DNA of 64,000 bases from NCBI GenBank assembly GCA_038260305.1, contig JBBSNY010000004.1:130989-194988 (forward strand). Direction: 5' to 3'. The notes beneath the pieces are model-generated. The model searched no databases and was not told where the DNA came from. It was given only the letters and a program-made list of their open reading frames with translations. Each line of letters starts with the position of its first letter. Positions within the stretch are counted from its first letter, which is position 1. Positions 49,178 to 57,633 of this stretch are shown here, in pieces. The position numbers and the translations under genes were made by a program. This DNA comes from CADCVQ01 sp038260305 (GTDB lineage Bacteria > Actinomycetota > Thermoleophilia > Solirubrobacterales > Solirubrobacteraceae).

Positions 49178-50125
49178 ATGATCGAAATCGAACACGTGAC
49201 CAAGCGCTACGGGGACAAGCTCGCGGTCGACGACGTCAGCTTCGTCGTCCGTCCCGGGATCGTCACCGGCTTCCTCGGCCCCAACGGCGCCGGCAAGTCG
49301 ACCACGATGCGGATGATCCTCGGCCTCGACGCGCCGACCAGCGGCTGCGCAAGGGTCAACGGCCGCGACTATCGAGATCTCGAGGCACCGATGCACGAGG
49401 TCGGCGCGTTGCTTGAGGCACGCGCGATCCACACCGGCCGCTCGGCGTATCACCACCTACTGGCGATGGCCCAGACGCACGGCATCGGCCGCGCGCGCGT
49501 CGACGAGGTGATCGAGCTCGTCGGCCTCGGCAGCGTCGCGCGCAAGCGCGTCGGCGGCTTCTCCATGGGCATGGGGCAGCGGCTTGGCATCGCCTCGGCG
49601 CTGCTCGGCGATCCGCACACGATCATCCTCGACGAGCCAGCCAACGGGCTTGATCCCGAGGGCATTCTCTGGATCCGCACGCTGCTCAAGCAGCTCGCAT
49701 CCGAGGGGCGTACCGTCTTCCTGTCGTCGCACCTCATGAGCGAGATGGCGATGACCGCCGAGCACCTCGTGATCGTTGGGCGCGGCCGCGTGATCGCCGA
49801 CACGACGGTCGGCGACGTCGTCGCCGCGGCGTCCGCGAACGCCGCGGTGCTGGTGCGATCGCCGCAGGCGCTCGCGTTGCGCGAAGCGTTGGTCGCCGAG
49901 GGCGCGTCGATCAGCAGCCAGGAGCGCGACACGCTGGAGGTCCGCGGCCTGGCGGCCCAGCGCATCGGCGAGATCGCCGCGGCGCGGCAGGTCGTCCTGC
50001 ACGCACTGACGCCGCAGCTCGCTTCGCTTGAGGACGCCTACATGCGACTCACGCAGGACGCGGTCGAGTACCGCACGAACGCCCCCGCGGCCACGGCCGC
50101 CGTCCCGGTGGAGCTGGCCGCATGA
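49178..50125 (+). CDS. ABC transporter ATPase (ABC-2/drug-efflux type)
   Basis: 315 residues from ATG 49178 (ATG 49166 is an alternative). Walker A GPNGAGKST, signature FSMGMGQRLGIA, Walker B TIILDEPANGLDPEG, and H-loop SSHLMSE. The C-terminal domain with TVGDVVAAASANAAVLVRS and ALREALVAEGASI matches the DrrA/NatA type. It overlaps the permease by ATGA and is preceded by 208 bases of apparently non-coding DNA. Confidence 0.93.
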   Translation: MIEIEHVTKRYGDKLAVDDVSFVVRPGIVTGFLGPNGAGKSTTMRMILGLDAPTSGCARVNGRDYRDLEAPMHEVGALLEARAIHTGRSAYHHLLAMAQTHGIGRARVDEVIELVGLGSVARKRVGGFSMGMGQRLGIASALLGDPHTIILDEPANGLDPEGILWIRTLLKQLASEGRTVFLSSHLMSEMAMTAEHLVIVGRGRVIADTTVGDVVAAASANAAVLVRSPQALALREALVAEGASISSQERDTLEVRGLAAQRIGEIAAARQVVLHALTPQLASLEDAYMRLTQDAVEYRTNAPAATAAVPVELAA

Positions 50126-50943
50126 GTACGACGACCGTCGCACCCCTGATCTCTCAGCGCGGTCGCGTCACGCAGGGCCACGTCCTGCGTTCGGAGTGGA
50201 CGAAGCTGTGGTCGCTGCGCTCGACGCGCTGGTCGCTGCTCGCCGCCGTCGTCGCGATGATTGCGCTCGGCGTCGGAATCTCGTCCGTGCAGATGAGCCG
50301 CTGGAGCAGCTTCAGTTCGCACGACCGCTCGATCTATGACTCGATCGACACGGGCGTCGGCGGCTATCACCTCGCGCAGTTGGCGATCGGCATCCTTGGT
50401 GTGCTCGTGATCAGCGGCGAGTACTCGACCGGCATGATCCGTTCGAGCTTCATGGCCGTCCCGCGACGGCTGCCGGTGCTGGCCGCGAAGCTCGGCGTAT
50501 ACGCCGCCGTGACATTCGTGTTGATGCTCGTCGCGACGTTCATCTCGTTCTTCGCCGTGCAGGCGATCGTCGCCGGCCATCACGTCGATCACGCGCTCGG
50601 CGACCCGCATGCGCTGCGAGCCATCGTCGGCACGGCGCTGTTCTTGACCGTGCTCGGGGCGCTCGGCGTCGGCCTCGGCGCGCTGCTGCGCAACACCGCC
50701 GGCGGCATCGCCGCGTTCGTCGGTCTGCTGTTCGTGCTTCCCGGCGTGACCGCTTTGCTGCCGGCGAGCACGGCCGATGCGATCGGCCCCTACCTGCCGC
50801 TGAACGCCGGCTTCACGGTCACGACGAGCACGTTCGAGAACGCCCATCACCTGTCGCCGTGGGGCGGGTTCGCGGTCTTCTGCGGCTACACCGCGCTCGT
50901 GATCCTCGCCGCGGCGGTGCAGCTGGCGCGGCGCGACGCCTGA
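50122..50943 (+). CDS. ABC-2 family permease
   Basis: 273 residues, ATG 50122. An N-terminal soluble segment ends in LRSEWTKLWSLRSTRWSLLAAV, typical of actinobacterial ABC-2 permeases next to a DrrA-type ATPase; six helices follow. The pair probably exports an antibiotic or lipid. Its kinase/regulator partners follow at once. Confidence 0.9.
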   Translation: MSTTTVAPLISQRGRVTQGHVLRSEWTKLWSLRSTRWSLLAAVVAMIALGVGISSVQMSRWSSFSSHDRSIYDSIDTGVGGYHLAQLAIGILGVLVISGEYSTGMIRSSFMAVPRRLPVLAAKLGVYAAVTFVLMLVATFISFFAVQAIVAGHHVDHALGDPHALRAIVGTALFLTVLGALGVGLGALLRNTAGGIAAFVGLLFVLPGVTALLPASTADAIGPYLPLNAGFTVTTSTFENAHHLSPWGGFAVFCGYTALVILAAAVQLARRDA

Positions 50944-50953
50944 CGACGTTACG

Positions 50954-51852
50954 GTGCGGCCGATGGCCTTGGTGACGTGTGTGAGCCGGCGCGGGGCGCC
51001 CATCGAGCGGCTGGCGGCGCTGCAGCGTCGCCGGCCGCTGCTCGGCGACGTGGCGCCGGTAGCGCTGTTGCTCGCGCTCGCATTCGCTGCCGCCGGCCAC
51101 GACATGCCGGCGACCTTGGCACGAGCGCGCGCAACCGCCGCGCGCTCGTCGCCCCCCTGCACGAGCGCGCCGAGCGCCTCGAGCGCGAGCGAGATCAGGA
51201 GGGCCGCCTCGCCGCGGCCGCCGAGCGCGCCCGGATCGCGCGCGAGATGCACGACATCGTCGCCCACAACGTCTCGGTCATGATCGCGCTCGCCGACGGG
51301 GCGAGCTACGCCATCGCCGACGAGCCAGAGCGCGCAGCGCACGCGATGCGAACCGCCTCGCGTACCGGCCGCCAGGCGCTGACGGAGATGCGCCGCCTGC
51401 TGGGCGTGCTGCGCGACGAGGACGGCGAGTCACGGCTGACGCCGCAGCCGGGCCTCGCCCAGCTCGACGAGTTGGTCGATGACGTGCGCACCGCCGGGCT
51501 GCCGGTCAGCTACGACATCAGCGGCGACCCCGGCATGTGGGTGCCGGCCGGCCTGCAGCTCGCGGTCTTTCGCATCGCACAGGAAGCCCTCACCAACACG
51601 CTGAAGCACGCCGGTCCGGGCGCTACGGCGCGGCTTGCGATCCGCTACGCCGCAGACGCCCTCGAGGTCGAGGTGATCGACACCGGCAGCGCTCGGGCGG
51701 CGGCGCGCGCGAACGTCAGCGGCGCCGGGCTGCGGGGCATGCGCGAGCGCGCCGCGGTGTACGACGGGCGCCTCGACGCGGGTCCCGGCGACGACGGCGG
51801 CTGGCGGGTGCGCCTCGTCGTGCCGGTCGCGCAGGGTCCGGTGCCGGCATGA
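50954..51852 (+). pseudogene. NarL-type histidine kinase, frameshifted and missing most of its sensor
   Basis: From GTG 50954 the frame begins RRGAPIERLAALQRRRPLLG and has one hydrophobic segment (DVAPVALLLALAFAAAG). It then goes out of frame; the body resumes in another frame near 51112 with NRRALVAPLHERAERLERER and is intact onward: ERARIAREMHDIVAHNVSVM with the phosphoacceptor His, QEALTNTLKHAGPG and GLRGMRERAAVYDGRL. Compared with the complete kinase at 47153, some 100 residues carrying several membrane helices are absent at the junction. The catalytic half still ends by ATGA overlap with its regulator, so it may be silent or expressed as a soluble fragment. Confidence 0.7.
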
Positions 51853-52514
51853 GGACGCGCATCCTGCTCGTCGACGACCAAGAGCTGCTGCGCATGGGCT
51901 TTCGCATGGTGCTCGAGGCGCAGCACGACCTCGAGGTCGTCGGCGAGGCGGCCGACGGCGCCGATGGCGTCGCGCTCGCCGAGCGCCTACAGCCCGACGT
52001 GATCCTCATGGACGTGCGAATGCCGAACCTCGATGGGGTGCAGGCCACGCGCGCGCTCGTCGCATCCGGCAGCACGGCGCGGATCATCATCCTGACGACC
52101 TTCGACCTCGACGAGTACGCGCACGCCGCGCTTCGCGCGGGCGCCAGCGGCTTCCTGCTCAAGGACGCGCAGCCCGCCGACCTGCTGTCGGCGATCCGCT
52201 CGGTCGCAAGTGGCGACGCCGTCGTCGCGCCGAGCACGACGCGCCGCCTGCTCGCGACGATCGCCCATCAGCTGCCCGCCACCGAGCGCTACCCCGGCGA
52301 CGACCGCCTGACGGCGCTCACCCCGCGCGAGCGCGAGGTGCTCGGCGCGGTCGCCCGCGGGCTGTCGAACGCCGAGATCGCCGCGGAGCTCGTCCTATCG
52401 GAGGCCACCGTCAAGACGCACGTCGGCCGCATCCTCGCCAAGCTCGAGCTGCGCGACCGGGTGCAGATCGTCGTCTACGCGTACGATCACGGCCTCGTCG
52501 CGCCCGGGGCCTGA
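51849..52514 (+). CDS. NarL/LuxR-family response regulator
   Basis: 221 residues, ATG 51849 (ATGA overlap). Receiver: VDDQELLRMGFRMVLE, VILMDVRMPNLDG (Asp acceptor), FDLDEYAHAALRAGASGFLLKD. LuxR domain: LTPREREVLGAVARGLSNAE, IAAELVLSEATVKTHVGRIL. Intact, unlike its kinase gene. Likely target: the ABC-2 transporter upstream. Confidence 0.93.
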   Translation: MRTRILLVDDQELLRMGFRMVLEAQHDLEVVGEAADGADGVALAERLQPDVILMDVRMPNLDGVQATRALVASGSTARIIILTTFDLDEYAHAALRAGASGFLLKDAQPADLLSAIRSVASGDAVVAPSTTRRLLATIAHQLPATERYPGDDRLTALTPREREVLGAVARGLSNAEIAAELVLSEATVKTHVGRILAKLELRDRVQIVVYAYDHGLVAPGA

Positions 52515-52636
52515 GCGTCGTCCGTGTCGCCGCGCCTACGTATGACGCCGGTGGCCGACGATCGCCTACACGGTTCCTACATCTTGCGGTGTGAGGCTCG
52601 TCGCTGTCAGTTGCCCCCGACGAAAGGACTCACCGG

Positions 52637-53023
52637 ATGATCAACCGTCTCAAGAAGCTGTTACTGGGCGTCGCTGCGCTCGGCGCGCTCGCCGCCGGCG
52701 GTGCCGTCTATGCCAACGCGCAGTCCTCGACGGCGGCGAAGGCGCCCGCCGCGACCACGTCGGCCTCCGATCCGGTGGACGCTCCGGACCAGCCCGGCGG
52801 CAAGGCGGACACCTCGGAGGGCCCGGGTGACAAGGCCGACGCGGCCGACGCCCCGGAAGGCCCCGGCGACAAGGCCGACGCCGCCGGCGACAAGGCGGAC
52901 GCCCCGGAGGGCCCGGGCGACAAGGCCGACGCTCCCGATGGCGCCGGCGACAAGGCCGACGCCGAGGATGGCCCCGGCGAGACGGCCGATGCGCCGGCCG
53001 GCGCTGGCACCGCGGGCAAGTAG
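52637..53023 (+). CDS. acidic repeat protein with N-terminal anchor
   Basis: 128 residues, ATG 52637, after AAAGGAC. A helix (KKLLLGVAALGALAAGGAVYANA, with a possible signal-peptidase site) precedes six or so repeats around GDKAD(A/T)(A/P)(E/D)GP, with Asp/Ala/Gly/Lys/Pro dominating. It has the look of an intrinsically disordered, highly charged surface protein. No domain is known to me. Confidence 0.7.
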   Translation: MINRLKKLLLGVAALGALAAGGAVYANAQSSTAAKAPAATTSASDPVDAPDQPGGKADTSEGPGDKADAADAPEGPGDKADAAGDKADAPEGPGDKADAPDGAGDKADAEDGPGETADAPAGAGTAGK

Positions 53024-53118
53024 CACGCCACCACGTGTCGCATGCCGCGGGCGTCCCGAGGGGGCGCCCGCCGCCGCGTTCAGGAGCGGTTCATGACCGG
53101 GATGCGACGGTCCAGGAC

Positions 53119-53496
53119 ATGCGCCTGTTGATCGTCGAGGACAAGGCCAAGATGGCGGATCTGCTGCGCCGGGCGCTGCAATCCGAAGGGTTTGCGACCG
53201 ATGTCGCGTCGCGCGGCGAAGACGCGCTGTGGATGGCCGGATCGACGCGCTACGACGCGATCATCCTCGACGTCATGCTGCCGGGCATCGACGGCTTCGA
53301 GACGTGCCGGCGGCTGCGCGCGCTCATCCGCCGCCGGCGGGGGGAGCGCCCGGTCGTGCTCGAAGTCGGAGACCTCGTGCTCGATCCCGCGACCCGCCAG
53401 GTCTGGCACCGCGGCGTTTCGGTCGACCTGCCCGGCAAGTGCCTTGCGCTGCTCGACGCGTTCATGCGCCGGCCCGGAGTCGTGCTATCCCGCTAG
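53119..53496 (+). pseudogene. OmpR-family response regulator with an internal deletion and a lost end
   Basis: From ATG 53119, receiver residues 1-67 are normal (LLIVEDKAKMADLLRRALQS and IILDVMLPGIDGFETCRRLR). The frame then jumps directly to ALIRRRRGERPVVLEVGDLV, LDPATRQVWHRGV: about 45 residues with the TAR-D and GADDYLVKPF segments are missing, in frame. The join lies within a CGGCTGCGCGCG-like sequence that in intact genes appears both after CRR and before ALIRR, pointing to recombination between the two copies. The winged helix then stops after MRRPGVVLSR, lacking its recognition helix and wing. It cannot be phosphorelay-active. No kinase is adjacent. Confidence 0.8.
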
Positions 53497-53573
53497 CAGC
53501 GGGGCGCAGACCCGAGACGGCGGCGGGGCGGATGTATGGATCACGCTGCGCTCCGCGGCGCCGAGTCCCGCGC

Positions 53574-54890
53574 TCAGCGCGAGAGGTACGGCGCGACATG
53601 CGTGACGACGATGAACAGCGTGAGCGACAGCGACGCCGTCCGCAACCGCGCACTGCCGGCGACCGCGGCGAACGGCAGCACCCAGACGACGTACCACGGC
53701 AGCAGCCACGCGCTTGTGACGAGCAGCGCCAACGCGGCCCAGCCCGTGGCCTGTAGCCAGTCCCCGCCATGCCACGTCCGCCAGGCCAGCAACCCGACCC
53801 CGGTGACCAGGGCCAGCCCTGCGATCGTCCGCATCCAAGACGGGACGCCCTGCAACCCGATCAGATTCGAGACGACGCCGGGGACGCTGAGGCCGGCGAC
53901 GAGATGCTGCTGATGGGCAATCTGGCCGACGACAGCGACCGCTCCGGTGCCGAACACGAGTAGGGCCAACCCCGCGACGGCGACAATCGCCACGACGGCC
54001 GTGACGAGGCCGCGGCGCGAACGCCGCGCGATCAGCAGGAACGCCAGCGCGATCCCCATCGGCGGCTTCAGCGCGGCGGCGATGACGAAACCAGCGGCCG
54101 CCGCGTCGCGCTCGCCGAGCGCGAGCGTGACAGCCCCGAGCATCACGACGAGCGCGAAGAAGTCGTTGTGACCGCCGCCGACCCCGTAGGCCAGCAGCAC
54201 GGGGTTGAGTCCGACGAACAGCACGGCGGGAACGACCGGACGCCCGAGCTGGCGCGCGATCCGGGCCACGAGCGCGACGCCGCTGAGGCTGGCTGCGCCG
54301 GCGAGCGCCTTGAGCGTCCAGAACGCGGTGGGTACGTCGAGCCACGCGAGCGGGAGGCTCGCGATCGTGAACAGCGGCCCGTACGGCGAGCCGACGTCGT
54401 GCCAGCGGACGTACGGCGCCACCGCGTCGTGTGGCGCCGCGGCCGCGCCATGCGCGTACGGATCGATCCCATGCAAGACGAACAGCCGGGCGTAGTCGAT
54501 GTAGCCGAAGATGTCGGCCGAGTAGAGGGGGGCCGCGAGCGCGAAGGCCAAGTGTGCACAGCCGATCGCGACGACCGCCGACCCCAGACCGATGCTGGGG
54601 GCGTTGACGAGCGTGAGCACGTAGCACGCGCACAGCACGACGAGCAGCCACGCGCCCGCGGCCGGCGTCAGCGTGAGGCCGAGCTGCGAAAGCGGCCCGT
54701 GCATCCAATCGGGGAAGCCCGACCGACTGGCCGGCACGAAGAACAGCAGGCGCTGGCCAGAAGCGCCCGCCGCGAGTATCAGCGAGGTCCCCACGGCGCC
54801 CGCGAGCGCCAGCGACGCCACCACGGTCCCGGCGAGCGCCGCGGTTCCCGGGCGCGCGCCGCCCAACCGCGCCTGTCGCACGGCGATCAC
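53574..54890 (-). CDS. GT87/MptA-like mannosyltransferase (DUF2029)
   Basis: 438 residues from GTG 54890, overlapping the GtrA stop (GTGA). About 12 membrane helices; the first outer loop carries APLYSADIFGYIDYARLFV with the D-x3-Y motif and YGPLFT, and later GLNPVLLAYGVGGGHNDFF, typical of polyprenyl-phosphate-mannose-dependent GT-C enzymes (MptA/B-type). It would add mannose to a lipid-linked glycan on the outer face. A GtrA gene lies upstream. Confidence 0.85.
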   Translation of the reverse strand: MIAVRQARLGGARPGTAALAGTVVASLALAGAVGTSLILAAGASGQRLLFFVPASRSGFPDWMHGPLSQLGLTLTPAAGAWLLVVLCACYVLTLVNAPSIGLGSAVVAIGCAHLAFALAAPLYSADIFGYIDYARLFVLHGIDPYAHGAAAAPHDAVAPYVRWHDVGSPYGPLFTIASLPLAWLDVPTAFWTLKALAGAASLSGVALVARIARQLGRPVVPAVLFVGLNPVLLAYGVGGGHNDFFALVVMLGAVTLALGERDAAAAGFVIAAALKPPMGIALAFLLIARRSRRGLVTAVVAIVAVAGLALLVFGTGAVAVVGQIAHQQHLVAGLSVPGVVSNLIGLQGVPSWMRTIAGLALVTGVGLLAWRTWHGGDWLQATGWAALALLVTSAWLLPWYVVWVLPFAAVAGSARLRTASLSLTLFIVVTHVAPYLSR

Positions 54891-55261
54891 GTGAACACCC
54901 AGCGGCGCTGGGTCACGAAGCTCGCGGGGGCGACGAGCACGATCGCGATCGCCTGCGCCAGCACGGCGGGCGCGCCGAGCACCTCGACCTGAAGCGAAAG
55001 CAGCCCGAGCCCGACGAGCACGGCGGCGATGAAGACGGTGCCGTAGCGCGCGAGGTGTCCGCTCAGGTCGGCGCTCCCGGCGCGCGCGAACGTCCACGTT
55101 CGGTGCATGCCGAAGCTCACGAGCAGCGCCGTGAGAGCCGCGAGTATGGCGCTCACGCCGTATCTCGCCCCGGCAGCCTGCAGCGCGGCGAAGACGGCGA
55201 CGTTGATCGCGTTCTGCGCGAGCCCGACGGCCCCGAATCGCGCGATCTGAGCTGCGTTCAT
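54887..55261 (-). CDS. GtrA-family membrane protein
   Basis: 124 residues, ATG 55261. Four helices with the family pattern ARFGAVGLAQNAINVAVFAALQ, HRTWTFARAG, RYGTVFIAAVLVGLGL and TQRRWVFT at the end. It probably flips polyprenyl-phosphate sugars across the membrane. Overlaps the methyltransferase stop by ATGA. Confidence 0.9.
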   Translation of the reverse strand: MNAAQIARFGAVGLAQNAINVAVFAALQAAGARYGVSAILAALTALLVSFGMHRTWTFARAGSADLSGHLARYGTVFIAAVLVGLGLLSLQVEVLGAPAVLAQAIAIVLVAPASFVTQRRWVFT

Positions 55262-55761
55262 CGCGGCCGCGCGAGCGCCAGCAGCGAGACGCCGAACGGT
55301 AGCCGCGTCCGGCTCACGGCCGCGGCCTCGGATGACAGCAGCCTCGACAAGACGCCGTTGAGGCGCACCGATCCGAGATCGAAATCCGTGCGCTCCGCGC
55401 TCGGTGGCCGGATTGCCCTGCGGAGCAGACGGACTGCGGCGATCGGCGCGAACAGCAGCGTGTTGAAGTAGCTCGAGCGCTCGACGACGAAGCCCGCGGC
55501 CTGCAGCGGCCGCCGCAGCGACGCGTCGGTGTAGCGGCGGAAATGATGTGAGATCTCGTCCTGGTCGCCCCACAGCAATTGGACCGCCGGGACCGTCAGG
55601 AGCAGCAGTCCGCCGGGTCGCAGGACACGCCGCAGCTCACGTAGCGCGGCGCCATCCTCCTCGATGTGCTCGAGGACGCGCACGACGATTGCGCGACGTC
55701 CGACGAACCACCAGTGACGCTCCTCCAGACGGGCGTAAACGGGGTAGAAGTCCCGCTCCAT
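55258..55761 (-). pseudogene. SAM methyltransferase with its SAM-binding region deleted
   Basis: 167 residues, ATG 55761. The start (MERDFYPVYARLEERHWWFV, GRRAIVVRVL) and the rest (EHIEEDGAALRELRRVLRPG, GLLLLTVPAVQLLWGDQDEI, FRRYTDASLRR) match a well-known actinobacterial methyltransferase type from glycan clusters. In complete members about 55 residues with the DVGCGTG SAM-motif I and the following acidic strand lie between GRRxIV and VLEH; here they are absent in frame. Binding SAM seems impossible, yet the gene keeps its overlaps with neighbours on both sides. Confidence 0.75.
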
Positions 55762-56444
55762 CAGCGGCCCGGGGGCGTGAGCGGCGCAGGCTCGGACACG
55801 ATGTACACCGGCCGACCTTTGCTCTCGTCGTAGTTGCGACCGAGATACTCCCCGAGCACGCCGAGGAACACGAGCTGGATTCCGCCGATCAACAGCACGA
55901 GGATGTGAATCGAAGCGATCCCCGACACGTGATAGAGGCCGGCGAGGCGCAACACGATGACGACCGGGATCGCCAGGAACGCGACCGTCGAGAACACCAT
56001 TCCCAGCGCGGCTGCGCAGCGAAGCGGTACCGCCGAGAACGACACGATGCCGTCGATCGCGAGCAGCAGCAGCTTCGAGAAGGGGTACTTCGATGCGCCC
56101 GCGTAGCGCTCGTCGCGCTCGTACTCGAGGCTGATCTGCTCGAAGCCCACCCACGAGACGAGCCCGCGGACGAAGCGCACGCGCTCGGGCAGCGCGCGGA
56201 TCGCGTCCGCAGCACGGCGGCTGATGAGACGGAAGTCGCCCGAATTGCCCTGGAAGTCCGCGAGCCCCGACACGCGCGCGAACACGCGGTAGAAGCGGCG
56301 AATCGCCCACAGACGCAGGCGCGCCTCGCCGGGGCGCACGTGGCGCACGGCGTGGACGATGAGGCTGTCGGACGTCGGCGTCGAAGGGCGCGGCCCCCAT
56401 GCAGCGGCGCCGCTCGCCGGCAGCAGCCCCGACCGCTCGGTCAT
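55761..56444 (-). pseudogene. GT2 (GtrB/DPM1-like) glycosyltransferase lacking its GT-A core
   Basis: 227 residues, ATG 56444. The C-terminal two-thirds (FYRVFARVSGLADFQGNSGD, FRLISRRAADAIRALPERVR, FVRGLVSWVGFEQISLEYER, SKYPFSKLLLLAIDGIVSFS) and two TM helices are typical of GtrB-like transferases. Normally about 110 N-terminal residues hold the nucleotide-sugar site, the SRNFG and DADLQDP motif; here only 25 unrelated residues (MTERSGLLPASGAAAWGPRP...) stand before DSLIVHAVRHVRPGEARLRL. It would have no catalytic site. Confidence 0.75.
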
Positions 56445-56469
56445 CGCCGTGACCCGACGTCTGGGCCGC

Positions 56470-57633
56470 TCACCGGAGGATCCCGGTGTGCCCGATGGAA
56501 TAGCGGCCGGGTTGCGGCCAGACGGCCATGCCGTGGGGCCCGGCTCCGACCGCGATGCGGTGAAGCAGCCGGCCGCTGCGCGTCGAGATCGCGTACACGG
56601 CAGCGTCGTAGCGCCCGCTGAGCCACAGCACGCGCCCGTTCGCCGACACGCCGCCCATGTCCGGCGAGGCGCCGCCCGGCAGCTGCCACTTGCGATACGG
56701 CCGCCGCGATCGAAACGAGATCAGGCTGATCGAGCCCTCGCCGCGGTTGGAGACGTAGAGCGTGCGGTGGTCGCGGCTCGGATAGAGCCCGTGCGCGCCC
56801 TTGCCCGTGACCTCGAAGCGCAGCTTGCGAAACGTGCGCGCGTCGATCAGCCACACCCCGCCCGCGGCCATATCGGCGACGTAGAACACGCGCCCGTCGG
56901 GTGAGAGTTTGACGTCCTGCGCCATCGCCCCGGACCGCAGGGCGATCGTCCGGACCACGCGCTCGCGGCGCAGGTCGACCTCGATCATGTCAGCGCCGAA
57001 CTCGCACGAGACGAGCGCCCGATCGCCGACGGCGTTGAAGTCCATGTGATCGACCCCCGCGCAGGTCGGGACATTCAACGAGTGGCGCAGCCGCATCGTG
57101 TGTGGATCGCGGAAGTCCAGCCGGCGCAGGCGCTCGGCGACGACGATCGCGCGCCGGCCGTCGGCCGTGAAGTACAGGTTGTACGGATCGTCGACGGCGA
57201 TCGGCGGGCCCGGCCGTGAGGTGAGCGGGTCTATCGGCGTCACGCTGTTGCCCGCGTCGTTGGTCACCCACAACGTCTTGAGATCCCACGACGGCACGAC
57301 GTGCTGCGGGAGCTGTCCGACGGCGAAGTGACCCACGATCCTCGCGCTGCGCTGGTCGATGACGTCGACGGTCGCCGACTGCGAGTTCGGGACATAGACG
57401 CGCGACAGCCCACCGCGGGTCGCCCGCGACAGGCTGCCCGCCGCGTCCGCGGCGTACACGTCGTGGCGATCGAGCAGCGGCGGGACGCGGCCCGCGCGCA
57501 TCCCCTGGGCGTGCGGCCGCGCGGTCGCCAGCGCGGTCGTACGAGTCGGCGCGGTCGTGGCGCGGGTGCCCCCGCAGCCGGCCACGAGAATCGCCAGGAC
57601 GCACGCGAGCGCTGTCGCGGCCCAGCGGGTCAC
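56470..57633 (-). CDS. YncE-like beta-propeller lipoprotein
   Basis: 387 residues, ATG 57633 (ATGA overlap with the upstream gene). Lipobox LVAGC near residue 20. The body has six or seven repeats of the 40-residue propeller type (YVPNSQSATVDVIDQRSARI, TLWVTNDAGNSVTPIDPLTS, TLYVSNRGEGSISLI). It may bind glycans or proteins at the cell surface. Its coupling with the Kelch gene and glycosyltransferases suggests a surface-assembly role, by inference. Confidence 0.85.
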   Translation of the reverse strand: MTRWAATALACVLAILVAGCGGTRATTAPTRTTALATARPHAQGMRAGRVPPLLDRHDVYAADAAGSLSRATRGGLSRVYVPNSQSATVDVIDQRSARIVGHFAVGQLPQHVVPSWDLKTLWVTNDAGNSVTPIDPLTSRPGPPIAVDDPYNLYFTADGRRAIVVAERLRRLDFRDPHTMRLRHSLNVPTCAGVDHMDFNAVGDRALVSCEFGADMIEVDLRRERVVRTIALRSGAMAQDVKLSPDGRVFYVADMAAGGVWLIDARTFRKLRFEVTGKGAHGLYPSRDHRTLYVSNRGEGSISLISFRSRRPYRKWQLPGGASPDMGGVSANGRVLWLSGRYDAAVYAISTRSGRLLHRIAVGAGPHGMAVWPQPGRYSIGHTGILR

